Assembly (NCBI RefSeq): GCF_000315625.1
Contig: NW_005434625.1
Span: 350,788-414,787 of the forward strand
Length of the DNA: 64,000 nt
Source of the DNA: Guillardia theta CCMP2712
Taxonomy: Eukaryota; Cryptophyceae; Pyrenomonadales; Geminigeraceae
Reading direction: 5' to 3'
A model generated the notes under the pieces. The model searched no databases. It saw nothing but the letters and a program-made list of their open reading frames with translations, and was not told where the DNA came from. The position numbers were made by a program, and so were the translations under genes. Position 1 is the stretch's first letter, and each line of letters starts with the position of its first letter. Below, piece by piece: positions 24,040 to 34,838 of this stretch.

Positions 24040-25080
24040 CCATTGTCAATCCCTTTCCAACACCCCGTTCTACCCTACCCTCATATGGGTTCCATCTAGC
24101 TTTCTGTACCCCTACCCAACAACATCCACTACCCTCCCTGATAATTCACCACGAATTGTATACGTTTGAAGGGGACATGAAAAGTACCCACCGTACGCCA
24201 GTCCTCCCACCACCCCGACTAATTATACCACCCCCCTCAGGGTTTCATGTCCCCAGCCTGCCTGCCAAACAAGATTCTTGAGGCCAGGTATAAAACGATG
24301 ATTTAATTATACAATATTATAGATATCAAACTGTACCAACGAACTTTTGATTTTTTTACATCCGGTCGTTTCCGATGTATCTCCTTCCCTGTCGATATAT
24401 GTTTTTTGTTCGAGGAATCTGGTACAAATTCCTTTCTATAAAAACTATTAAAAATATTTAATAAGTGGCCTTTTAAGTTGGACACAGCGTCCCTCGACTG
24501 CTGCCTCGCGAGATGCGATATCTGAAACCTAATTGAGATTATACTGACCTCTCTCTCTACACTGAGGCGGGCTTGTTTTAAGCACCCCCGAAATATTTGA
24601 AAATCACTTCTTAAATTTTGAATTATGGTTTTCATTCCTCAAAAGTTTACTCAACCTGTGGTCAGTTCTTGCATCTACAATCAGCATTTCAGTCAACATT
24701 TCCAACCTTCCACCCACCCCTACCACTGCCACATGTTGGTCTCTACCATCCACCCCATGACTTTGTTTGGATAGAACTTGCACCCCTGCTTTCTCTTCCA
24801 CTACCCTTCTACCTAATGATTCAAATCGAAGTACCCCTCCTCTGACAATATCCACCCGTACAAATTAAGGAAGTTTATAGTCGTGTGGTCATCTAGTCAG
24901 ACTACCTACCCCTATTTCTATAGAGAACCTTTTCATCACCCTCCTTGAAGATACCCACCCATCAATTTCAGTCTTTTTCTTCACCCTACCCCCCCATTGC
25001 CCAGAGTGATCCACCCTAGCTTCAACATTCAAGAACCAACCCATAACCCCACCCCATCATTTTCTGCTAAAACCACCCGT
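24040..25080. repeat. TACCC/CCACCC-rich intergenic tract
   Basis: The plus strand carries many ctaccct, acccctac and ccaccc words, the complement style of the tract at 20.4-21.1 kb, mixed with AT-rich sequence (24300-24620). I see no supportable gene. It lies upstream of the transferase-like gene. Confidence 0.45.
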
Positions 25081-25554
25081 AGTCAGAGATATTATTCCCT
25101 GCCGATGCTTCTCCGTGCCAGCAACGCAACGATGAGCCGCTGCTGGACAGCCATGGCAGAGAAACAAACTGACGATGAACTCATGACAACGACATTCAAT
25201 GGAGTGTTACTTACACGTGCTCATGGCTCACCAATAAGACAAGCTCGCATTTAACCCAACTTGAACTGTTTGTTTGGTACTGTTGCAAAGGCCATGTCCC
25301 GTGTGACTTCCTGTCAAATGCTGTCTCGTGTTCCCACGAGTACGATGCGAACATAGGCAGATCTTGAAAGTGAGATGATTTTGTTCGTTTCCTTTACCTA
25401 TTATTGTCCATGACTCAACTCGAAATCGATGCAATCAAAAGAACTTTCCTGATTCTATGATGTCGCCGGTTGCTTTTTTCATGCCATCTGATCTCTACTT
25501 GCAGCTCTTCGACTTGATTACCTCCATGCAAGACTAAGCACCGATTGATCGGAG

Positions 25555-27656
25555 ATGGAGAAGGGGAGTAGAGACAGCTCACAACAAGCTGCATCCTCTG
25601 CAAGGAAGGAGGCGTCTGATTCGAAGCGAGGGAGAAAGGAGGTTCTGAAAGACCTTTCCAGCTCAGACGCGGCCTTGCTGTTCAGCAACTCATGGTTAGA
25701 TAAGCATGCTGGCAGATGCTTACTCTTACCATGCATGCCTGCAGGCTATCCCACATCCCCTTGCTGACTGTTGCGATGTGCGAACCCAACGCACAGCCAA
25801 GCCTTGCGTTCGTCACATCTCAGATTGCAAAGGTATGACGATCGAACGCCTGGCTTGGAAGCTCAACAGCTTCAAACACGCAGGGATGGAACTCAGACTT
25901 CTGCTGGGCGTCATGCTTCGAACCGAACTTCTTGGCTGCCCTCATGTATGAGGTGACACCTTTCCAACGACCAGGGAGCTCCGACTCATGGCTGCATATC
26001 AGGGATACCTGCCTACAGCCCATGGATCCATAAAGCCTAAAGAGTACATCTTGCTCCCGAAGCTGCACCAGCAGAGGTAGCTTGTTCACTTCCATGACGC
26101 CGCAGGGCTGACCTCGGGATTAGATGCATCATCAACTTCGAGGACCTTCATGTCCCCAAGGGGTTGATGCGCCGGTCTAGGTGGGATTTCTCGATCTCAA
26201 CTTTGACCTCTCACGGTGGGCTGCAGAGGATACAAGCTCTCGACCGACTCGAGGTTTGATGAAGTGGTAACTGAGTCTGTGCTACTGTCCTCGCTCGAGT
26301 TCTCATACCTGCTGTCTGGCAGGTTGCCATGTGCCTTGAACAGCACAGCGAGAGCTGGCTGCATCCTCCTCTAGGTCTTCTTCCGCCTCTTCTGCACGTG
26401 GTTGGAAACCTGATGGTTGTTTGTTGATACCAGTGCAAGGCTTCAAGGGGCTGTTTCGATGCGGCGGGGTAGGACAGGTGCTGTCAGCAGCAAGTCGTGG
26501 ATGTGTTTTATGACGCAGAGATTCAAAAGGTCCGCATACACTCCATCGAAGTGAGTCACAATGGCGAGCTCGTTGCGGGGGAGTTGGGCTACTCAGTTGG
26601 TACGCGTCTTTGTTTCACGAACCCTCTGCCCTGTAAGGCGTTGACTCGCTGGTGTGTTAAAGGCAAGTCCTACTGCAGCCTATCTGGTTTTACGCGTGCA
26701 AGCTCTGCTGGTGAGTCGATTCAGCTTCTATCGATGCCTTGCTGATGTCTTTTCCTAGGGAGCGTCCAGTGTGTTGCTCTCGGCTTGCTGCTTCATCAGA
26801 GAGGATTTGAGTTTTGGGACCTTGGGATGGGAATGAAGGTAATTGCCGTCACATGGATGATCCGTTCATTGACACGTGCCTGATCATGCAGTACAAGCAT
26901 CAGATGGGGGCCAAGGTCATTTAGTTCCTTGAAATGAGTGTATAACTGACATGTTGGTTTGAACAGGATTGTCCACGAATGTCATTCCTTGCTCAGCTGC
27001 ATCGAGTTCGTGATCAGCCAAAGCCGGATCTGAAGATCGGTAACGAGCGTGACGCCTCTGAGAGAGGACTCTTTACACCTCTATTTGCCGCAGAGGATAA
27101 GGCGACCGACGAGCTTCTCAGCATGGCGTTCCGTGCAGGACAGTATGTGCGGATCAAGAACGAGCATCCGCAGCTAGGTGGTCGATGTCAGCTTAGAGGG
27201 CATGCAGTTTACGCTGTGGCTTCCAGGTGGCAAGATAGCAATCGTGAGCGATCGATGCGGAGCCTGGCTGAAGGTAATCAGCTCTGCTCTCGTGCTCTTG
27301 TTCGAATCACTGAAGCTCTGACGCTTTCCGTCGAGGTTCTGCTGGAGGGCCAAGACAAGCAGATTGTCAACCTCCCTCCTCACTTGCTGGAAGATGCTTG
27401 CCCCGCAAGCTCGACAGATTCTGCAGGAGACGGGAGCGATCTGCCCTCCTCGCTGCGGGGACTTGGAATGCGAAACCAGCTTAACTCGATGCGGCTCAAG
27501 GGAGGGGGGCAGGCGGGGGAAGCAGCAAGCGCAAGCAAAGGAGATGAGGGGTCGCAGGAAGAGACTGACAGCCATCTGACGACTCTCAAGGCTAACCGCC
27601 CGCTGCTGTCGGAGGCGAAGGTCTGCCGAGCACTTGGAGGCTCGTCGTCACACTGA
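25555..27656 (+). CDS. Leucyl/phenylalanyl-tRNA-protein transferase (Aat) homologue, eukaryotic type
   Basis: Recovered by joining exons. The N-terminus is MEKGSRDSSQQ...SSSDAALLFSNSW. Near 25885-25950: SDFCWASCFEPNFLAALMYE. After a 47-nt intron: GYLPTAHGS...KEYILLPKLHQQR. Then CIINFEDLHVPK and YKLSTDSRFDEV, followed by AMCLEQHSESWLHPPL (about 26330-26385). Near 26520-26600: IHSIEVSHNGELVAGELGYSVG. Then KSYCSLSGFTRASSAG, VQCVALGLLLHQRGFEFWDLGM and DCPRMSFLAQLHRVRDQ. This order matches Aat, which transfers Leu or Phe from tRNA to the N-terminus of proteins in the N-degron pathway. Bacterial catalytic positions differ here: GESMFS is SLSGFT, and LIDCQ is FWDLG, keeping only Asp. A tail of about 200 residues follows that I do not recognise. 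Some short exons are unplaced. Confidence 0.78.
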
Positions 27657-28265
27657 GCTTACGCAGGTGCAGCATCACAGGCTGTGGGAGACGCGGCTCT
27701 CGCGGCGGAAGGCTCTCCGACCGCTGCTGATGGAGGTGGGAGCTCAAGGCTGGGAGCGTGCGGGGTCAGTGAGCTTGTGACAGATCCTGGAGCGGCGGGA
27801 GAGGGACAGCGGATTGAGCAAGAGAGGGAAGCGAGGTAGGACATGCGCGGGGAGCCTGTTTGCGTGACGAGGTTGACAGTACTGCGAAAGCTCAAGAGGC
27901 GCGAGAAGGAATGATACGAGGATGCTCCTGTTTTCTAAACGCTTCCAACTCCGAGCACTCGCCCCCTCCCCCACCACGCCTCCGCGCTCGCCTCCCGCTC
28001 TCTCGTCCAACTGCACCCCAAAGTTGCCTGACCCCATCGTGCTCCTCCTTGCGGCTCCTCCTTGCATCCTCGTCTGCTAGGCATAGCCGCCTCGTCTCCT
28101 CCCGCCATCCCCTTCCCCCGCACACCCCCGCCGCTCCCCTCCCCCCGCACACCCCCGCCGCTCCCCTCGCCTGCAGTTTCCCTGTGCCCTGCCCCCGTAT
28201 TTTCATTTCACCTCTTTGGTCGTTCTGAGTGAGGAGGCCGCCGGGAACACTATGAAGGTGCAGCG

Positions 28266-28352
28266 CGAGGAGGGAGGGAGGGAGGGAGGGAGGGAGGGGA
28301 GGGGAGGGAGGGAGGGAGGGAGGGAGGGGAGGGAGAGGAGGGAGGGAGGGAG
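28266..28352. repeat. (GGGA)n purine repeat
   Basis: An uninterrupted gggagg tract lies about 80 bp upstream of the nuclease/phosphatase start codon, in the presumed promoter or 5' leader. Between 27657 and 28265 I see only pyrimidine- and purine-biased sequence (including ccgctcccctcc repeats at 28120-28160) and no gene that I can support. Confidence 0.85.
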
Positions 28353-28434
28353 GATGGCAAAGGCAGGATTTTGCAGTGGTGATTCAGGACGGAGAGGAAG
28401 GGGAGGGGATCCATGGTCTTACCGCAGGGCAGGG

Positions 28435-30360
28435 ATGCGTCAAGTTCTGATCGCTACCTGCCTCCTGCTCCTCGTCGCTTCATCGTCCTCTTTCTCCATC
28501 AACATGGTGTGCTCGATCGCTGCTCCTGCTCTCCACCCGCTCCTCATCCCATGCCATTTCCCTTCAGGCAGCCGCCGGACCGAAGATCCTCAAGTTCAAC
28601 GAGAGGTACACGGCAGAGACATCAAACCCAAGTGGTGAGCTTCTGTAATCTTCCCACTCCCTAGTCCTCCTCGCCTCTCCTCTAGTCTTCTCCCTCTGCT
28701 CTGCTCTGCTCTGCTCTGCTCTGCTCTGCTCCCCTCTGTCTCCCATCCCTCCTCTCGTAGCATGCCGCTGATGTCTCTTGACAGCCACCTTCTCCATCTC
28801 GACGTACAATGTCCTCATGCCCAACAGCGAGGACGGCTGGTGGGTCTACAAGTACTACCAGAGCCATGTGCCGAGGGAGCTAAGGGAGTGGGAAGCGAGA
28901 CAGGGGAGGATGAAGGACCTGCTCCTGCACCATGGTGGCTCCGACATTGTGTGCATCCAGGAGGCGTGCGGCAGCAGCTTCGACAAGGACTTTGCGTTCA
29001 TGACGGAGGCTGGCTATGACTCGATGCTGCACAACAAGTTCCGTTTCAGGACAGCCACATTCTGGAAGAAGGACAGGTTCAGCCTCGTCGCTGCCTCCCA
29101 CAAGGACCGCGTGCTGATCACGCGGCTCCGACTTGCCCAGCAGGCGACCGAGGGGCTGAAGGCGTCGGACCTCTGTGTCGTCAACTGCCACCTGACTGGA
29201 GGGCCCAACGCCGACAAGAGGCTGCGGCAGGTAGAGGAGGAGAGGAGAAGAGGAGAGGAGGAGAGGAGGAGAGGAGGAGAGGAGAGGAGAAGGGAAAAAA
29301 GGGGGGAAGAGAGGAGGAGAGGAGGAGAGGAGGAGATAGAGAAGGGCTCCTGCTACATTCGCTGACCTGGGCTAAGGTGCACGATGCGCTCGACCAGCTC
29401 CGCAAGGACGCGAAGAAGCAGGACGTCGACCTTCCTCCTCCCACCGTCGTCTGTGGCGATTTCAATGAGGACGGCGAGTCTGCGGCTGCTCTTCTACTCA
29501 AGGACGGAGAAGTTCCGGCGGGTCACAAGGTCCGAGGGGTGGAAGTCACGTCCAAGGCCAAGAAGCAGGTGCTCGGGCCCTTCCACGACGCCCATGGTGT
29601 CGCATACGCCGCTGCCAATGAGCCCCGGCTGCCCACGATAGTCTGCCCCAACCTCGACTCGGCGATGATCATGGCGGAAGGAGCAGAGGAGGCAGGAGGT
29701 GACGCCTCTGCGAAGCTCGTCCCTACCCCCTCGCTGCTCGATGCGCTCAAGAAGGCCTTTGATGCGCTGGGAGGCGGGAAGGAGGAGCTGGAGGAAGAGG
29801 TAGAGGATGGAAGAGATGCTGCGGGAGAGGATGATAATGTCGCAGGACGTGGAGAGGTGGCTAGTGACGATCAACGGGCAGATGGGAAGAGGGTCAGAGT
29901 TTCGCAACGCCATGGCCTGCATGGAGGAGAAGGGACGGAGGACCCTGAGCCTGGAGGACTTCACTTCCATCTACATGAAGGAGCTCCGGGAAGGAAAGTT
30001 CTGGGGTGTCGACCACGACCTGCGGCAGGCGCTCGGATGCCCTGTCGAAGGAGCAGGGGGTAAAGAATCGTTCCAGGTCATCCTGCTCCGTCTGCTGTTT
30101 GATCCTGCTGACGTGCAAGCACCGCAGGCCGTCTACGACTACATCTACTTCAACCAGGTTCGTCGCCTTGCAGCTCACCCGCGCGTCGAGTGACGTGGAC
30201 GCAGCAGGGCCTGGAGCTCCTGGGTATCTGCGAGGCGATGGAGGAGGAGGACATGCGTCGAGCTAGAAGCGGGGCTGATCCGCTCCCTAACGACAAGTTT
30301 CCTTCGGATCACGTCATGCAGACTGCAGTGTTGAGGCTGAAGGAACCGGGTTCAAGTTGA
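28435..30360 (+). CDS. Secreted-type endonuclease/exonuclease/phosphatase (EEP) family protein
   Basis: Six exons splice in frame: 28435-28506, 28568-28634, 28785-29230, 29377 to about 29800, about 29847-30157 and 30205-30360. Exon 1 is a signal peptide or anchor (MRQVLIATCLLLLVASSSSF). The catalytic motifs come in family order: STYNVLMP, the Mg-binding Glu in CIQEACG, NCHLTGG, CGDFNED and the terminal catalytic SDHVMQTAV. Between GDFN and SDH lies an extra segment of about 200 residues including WLVTINGQMGRGSEFRNAM and GKFWGVDHDL, which looks like a helical, possibly EF-hand-like insertion. The substrate (RNA poly(A), phosphoinositide or nucleotide) cannot be decided from sequence. Intron 3 is an (AGG)-rich tract, and intron 2 holds a TCTGC repeat at about 28690-28730. 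Confidence 0.85.
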
Positions 30361-30377
30361 TTCCTTCACTTAACATT

Positions 30378-31880
30378 TTAGTTGGACTGGAACAAGGCTT
30401 CTCGCAGGCGACTCTGTGCCTTGGTATGGAAGATCAGCTTCGACCGATAGGTGGTATCAGATGACTGCGCTGCCGCCCTTGCTGCTGATTCCCTTCTGTT
30501 GTGAAAATCCTCCAAGTACGACTCGTTGATAATCTTCGATCGTCGCACCTTGCTGTCTGACTTGGGGGACGACCTTCCCATCAGGACCTCCGTCCTCCCC
30601 TTCTCGACTATGAGCCCGTACTCTGAATGCCTCCGCGGCTGCGATGAATGAAGTTGGTGGCTCCTCTGCAGGTCGTGTCAGCCTCTCCCTCCCTCTCCCC
30701 CACCCTCCTCCCCCTCAGCTCCTCTCACCCGGCTCCTCGCGTCCCGATGATGGCTCCACTCTTCTTTCGCCATCCCGGGCTCGGGAGAGTTTCTACAGCA
30801 AGGACAGTGAGTGGCCTCGAGAGGACGCGGCGGTCGGTACCTGCACTCCAGGTCCTTACAGATCTCATCTGCAGAGGGAGTTTGTCAGTAGCTGGGCAGA
30901 TGCTGGGGAGGTGAACGTACGAAAGTCTATCTGTGACGAGGGGCGCAGCTTCCCCTGCAGATTCTGCAGCACCCCGTCAGCTTCCTTGCCCCCTACCCGA
31001 TCGTCGAACCTCTTGGAACTTGTAGAGCTGCGGCGGCGTGCTCAGGTCCACGCTGGCGGCTCTTCGTTGTCGAGCTGATGACCGCGTTACTGCCCCACCA
31101 CCTGGACGGATGTCGCTGACCTGGCGTTGGAATTTTCTCTTGCAGGTTCGAGATCTTGACAGGCTGCAGCCCTGCACGCCTGTCAGCTGAGCTTCAGCTG
31201 CTCTAGTCATGCCACCGGAACGTTGCTCCCTTGCGTGAGGTATCTGGACGTCATCCAGCGCGGTTTTCCTCAGCGCGACGCCGATCTTGTTCTCCGCCTG
31301 CGGTGAGATGATCCCACGTGAAGATGGGGAGGAGATGAGTGGCTGACCTCAGTCGAGGACGGCTCAGAAGAGCCATACCTCCTCTCGTCCCCTTCCGAGT
31401 CTCTCCTCAGCTTCGGCAGCCTCTTCCTATCTACATCGCTGGCATTCGTCTTGCTTTCCTGTATCCATGGGCACATGAAGACTGTGTTACAATGCTTGAA
31501 GCTCACTTCTGCAGCAGAACAAGTCATCTCTCCCCCTTGCGAGCCTCCAGGCCCCTCACTCACCTGACAGGCTTTGAGTTTCCGCTTGCATCCACTCCAG
31601 AAACAGCTCAGCGCAGGGCATGCACAGCACAATCTTTGCACGAACAAGTTCAGGACGAGCGGCAGTGTGACCCCGTACCTTTCTGCCGCAAGACAACTTG
31701 ATCGTGGTGCACTGATCGCTGGCTTTGCATCGATTGCAATCTCCCTCCGCACTCCCAGCAGCTGAACCCCCACAAGTCAAACAACAGCAGGAGCTCCACC
31801 AACACACGCACATGAACTGTTTGCGCTTCCATGCAGACCGTTGTGCGTTCTGATGGAGAAACGTACCCTCGCGCTGAAGA
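30378..31880 (-). CDS. Unrecognised Cys-rich, multi-exon protein
   Basis: The 3' exon (30378 to about 30575) reads KVRRSKIINESYLEDFHNRRES...SRLREALFQSN before a stop, directly tail-to-tail with the EEP gene (18 bp apart). Upstream exons on minus include SCCCLTCGGS, DCNRCKASDQCTT and LSCGRK (about 31690-31800). After an intron comes IVLCMPCAELFLEWMQAETQS (about 31560-31640), then HCNTVFMCPWIQESKTNASDVDRKRLPKLRRD (about 31380-31500). The paired CxxC motifs suggest a zinc-binding module, which is inference. The start codon and the exons between 30600 and 31350 are unresolved. Confidence 0.4.
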
Positions 31881-32629
31881 CATGTTTCACTCGTGGAATC
31901 ATGGCAAGTAGCAGGACTCACATGGTGTTCTTGAGCACAGTCTTCCGGTGTGTTTGCCCCTTCTCCTTCTCCTTCTCCTTCAACTCCGGCTTTCCAGGGG
32001 TCAGACTCTTCGAGATAGAAAACATCCCCCCATAGGACGTCGTATATTTATCAGAATCTTCCGAGAAATCATGCATGGCCATGTCTTGGGGCAATACTCA
32101 ACACTAACGGTGACGATCAATCCAGCTGTCAAAGTTTTTGCAATGTCCTCCTGCTGATTCAATGCTATTGATATCGTCCAATGTTTAGATGTGCCACTCT
32201 GTTCAAAGGATTTCCTTGGTTTTCATCATGCTCCCTCCACGGGGTTCCAGGTGACAAGAGGAGAGCTCGTTCGCTCTTTGATGTATCGGCCAAGCCAAGA
32301 AGCCCTTGTTTGGTTCAAGCCCCTTGCTCAAGCAGGCTCATTGTGTGTTCACACGTCCTCTCTCCGCCGCTCACTCAGTCCCAGGGGCTGGCCCATGCTC
32401 TGGCGCCATACGGGTCACTGTCAGCCAGGTCCTGGACCCTCATAGTGTAGCATCCCAGTACTGTTTTGAAAGTTGAGTGAAGTTTCCATACCCACCACCG
32501 GTCATCCGTTGAGGGGCTGGATGCGTTATTAACCCTCGTACCCCCCACCCCAGGCTGGGATCGCCTCACCCCAGTGACCGTTTGACCGGTGGGTGAAAAT
32601 TAATTGGTACCCACCCGTTACAGTACAGT

Positions 32630-33450
32630 GGTACGGCTTAACTTTGAGTAACTTGTGACTGCTCGGGGGCCCTTTCGGAAGTTTCACTGTACGGTCACGC
32701 CCGGTCGCACGCCGTTCGCGCCATCCGATCCGAGTGCCCCCCCGGGCCGCCGGGCGGGCCGGGGGCCGCCGGACGGCGGCCCGGACTCCGGGAGCCCGAC
32801 GGTCGAGTGAACGTACCGAAACTTGAGTCATTGCCACTGCTAGTGGGCCGCGCTACGGTACGGTACTACTGACCGTCAAAAACTCGGCGTACTGGGCCGA
32901 CCGTACGTTACGCGGCACGGTCCGGCGGCGCGGAAGTCGGATTTCACTGCTGAGTTTTTAGCCGGTAGTAGCCGTTCAATGAACAGTGGTCCCGGCCCGG
33001 CGCGCCGGGCGCTGAGCCTCGCCGGAGGTCCCGGCCGGGCCCTGCAGTGTGACCGTCCCTGCGCGGGGCCCCGGGCCCGGCCCGGGCCGGGGGCGGCACC
33101 ATCATCAACTCCGGGCCGGGCCCGGGCCGTTGGCGCGGCATAGGCTCAGTCAGGTACGGTCGCGCCTCTGGCTGCCCCCAGTGCCCCGCGGCGGCCGGGC
33201 CCGGCGGCCCGCAGCCTGTCGGCCGTCACCGCCTGTCAGTCAGAGTGTAACAGCACCCGGCGGTGACTGTACGACTCTTGAAACGGCGGCGAGACTCAGG
33301 CCCTGAGGAGATCTTCGGACCGGGAAACTGAGACACAGTGACAGCGAGTACTAGTGGGCCCGGCCGGGCGCCGGCGCGGCGGCCGCTCGGGCGGCCCACT
33401 GTCAAACGTGACCCCGGAACCGTTGATACTCGTGTCATTGACTATCTCTG
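32630..33450. repeat. GC-rich CCGG/GGCC island 2
   Basis: Extreme GC sequence (gggcccggcccgggcc and relatives) alternates with short words such as cggtacggtac, gactgt and gagtca. It starts next to the 15-mer cttaactttgagtaa at 32637-32651, which recurs at 56040-56054 beside island 4. The preceding stretch 32450-32630 has ccacccgt/ggtgggtg words. I find no coding evidence. From 31900 to 32450 and 33450 to 34660 I see no gene that I can support. Confidence 0.6.
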
Positions 33451-34838
33451 TGTTGTGAGAACAACACAAATGGAATACCAATGTCACAATATAACCATGG
33501 CCAAGAATGAATTTGCATTTCCACGGTTGTATTGAGCCAAAGCTTTTGCAAATCGTTCCCCTGGCAGCTGAGGGGCACTTATCTAGGAGGTACTCAGTAT
33601 CTGGTAGTCTGTCATTCCAGGATACTGTAGTACTTTTCAGTGATCATCATGAGCCGCTTAACAGTCACTGAGGCGAGTCAGTAGGTCGAGAAGCCAAGCT
33701 GAGATTCGACAGCATGAACAGTGCTTTTTCGGACTGATTGGTCAGTGGAGTTGATTGGATAGATTCCAGGGGCACAATGATTGCAATCAGAGACGACAGC
33801 TTTTTGAGCCAGCTTTCCTTTTTTTCTAATGAGCATTTTCATTTATTGAACAGAGTACAATTTTATTTGAAAACATCATAAGCATCTGCATTGAAGGTAA
33901 TACATCAAATCTGAAAAGCATGAAACTGTGCAATTTTCATTCCCGGATGAATTCCAATGAACCAAGTACATGCATGCACGAGTTACTATGAAAATATGCC
34001 CTCATCACATGAAAGGGAAGGGAGACAGGGGAAGAGGGGCGTTGAGAAGGGGCACATGCTGCTAAAAGTAAACAGCAACTCTGAGTGCATTCAATGCATC
34101 ACATACCACAGGGTACAGACCATGGTTCGAACATGGAACAGCTACATTCATGGAAGATGTTCACTTTGGATATGCTTGTTATCTCCATGTCTTATCACCC
34201 TGAGATTCGAATCTTGCAAAGCCTGAGCCTGCATGCTTAACTTAACGTTTCGATTCGCACATTCCCTTTTGTCCTTGGAGGAATGTTGTGGAGTTGGGGA
34301 CTAGCTTGGCTTCAACTACCCCTACCGTATCTTTGGTAAACAAAATCTCATCTAAAGCAGGGGTAGAGGGTTATTCTGCGTGTTTCGGCAATCGAACTCG
34401 ATCCTTTCCCGCTTTTTTTTTGGGAGGGGGCGTGACCTTCACTGCTTTAAACCCTATCTTGATACTTAGAACCCTTTACGTGCTACCCCCACCCTTGGAC
34501 GACTTGGGTGTTTGCCCGAGCCCTCACTAATCATCGTGGGGGTGATCAAGATATGCCGCACAAGATAAGGTGGGTAGGGGTTATAATGCACCACTCGACA
34601 TACGCAAAATAGTGAGTCCCCCAATTCTGTAGCTCCTACGCAAAGTTGCTAGGCCCTCTTACGCAACGTGGTCCTACATTCGTCTTGGGGAGTCTCGATG
34701 GGTCGTAACAAACAAAAAGCAAAGTCACGAAAAGCTCTCTTTTGGAAGTCTACGCCCCTTCCTTTCCCCCTTGCCCCTTATAATTCCCCAACCACGTCCC
34801 TTACCATCATCGCTACCTTGGTGAGCGGACTGCGCAGC

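Noticed and set aside
33957-34226. 89-codon plus frame starting MNQVHACTSYY
   Set aside because: No domain, no splice context and no family resemblance; the base texture is like the surrounding intergenic DNA.
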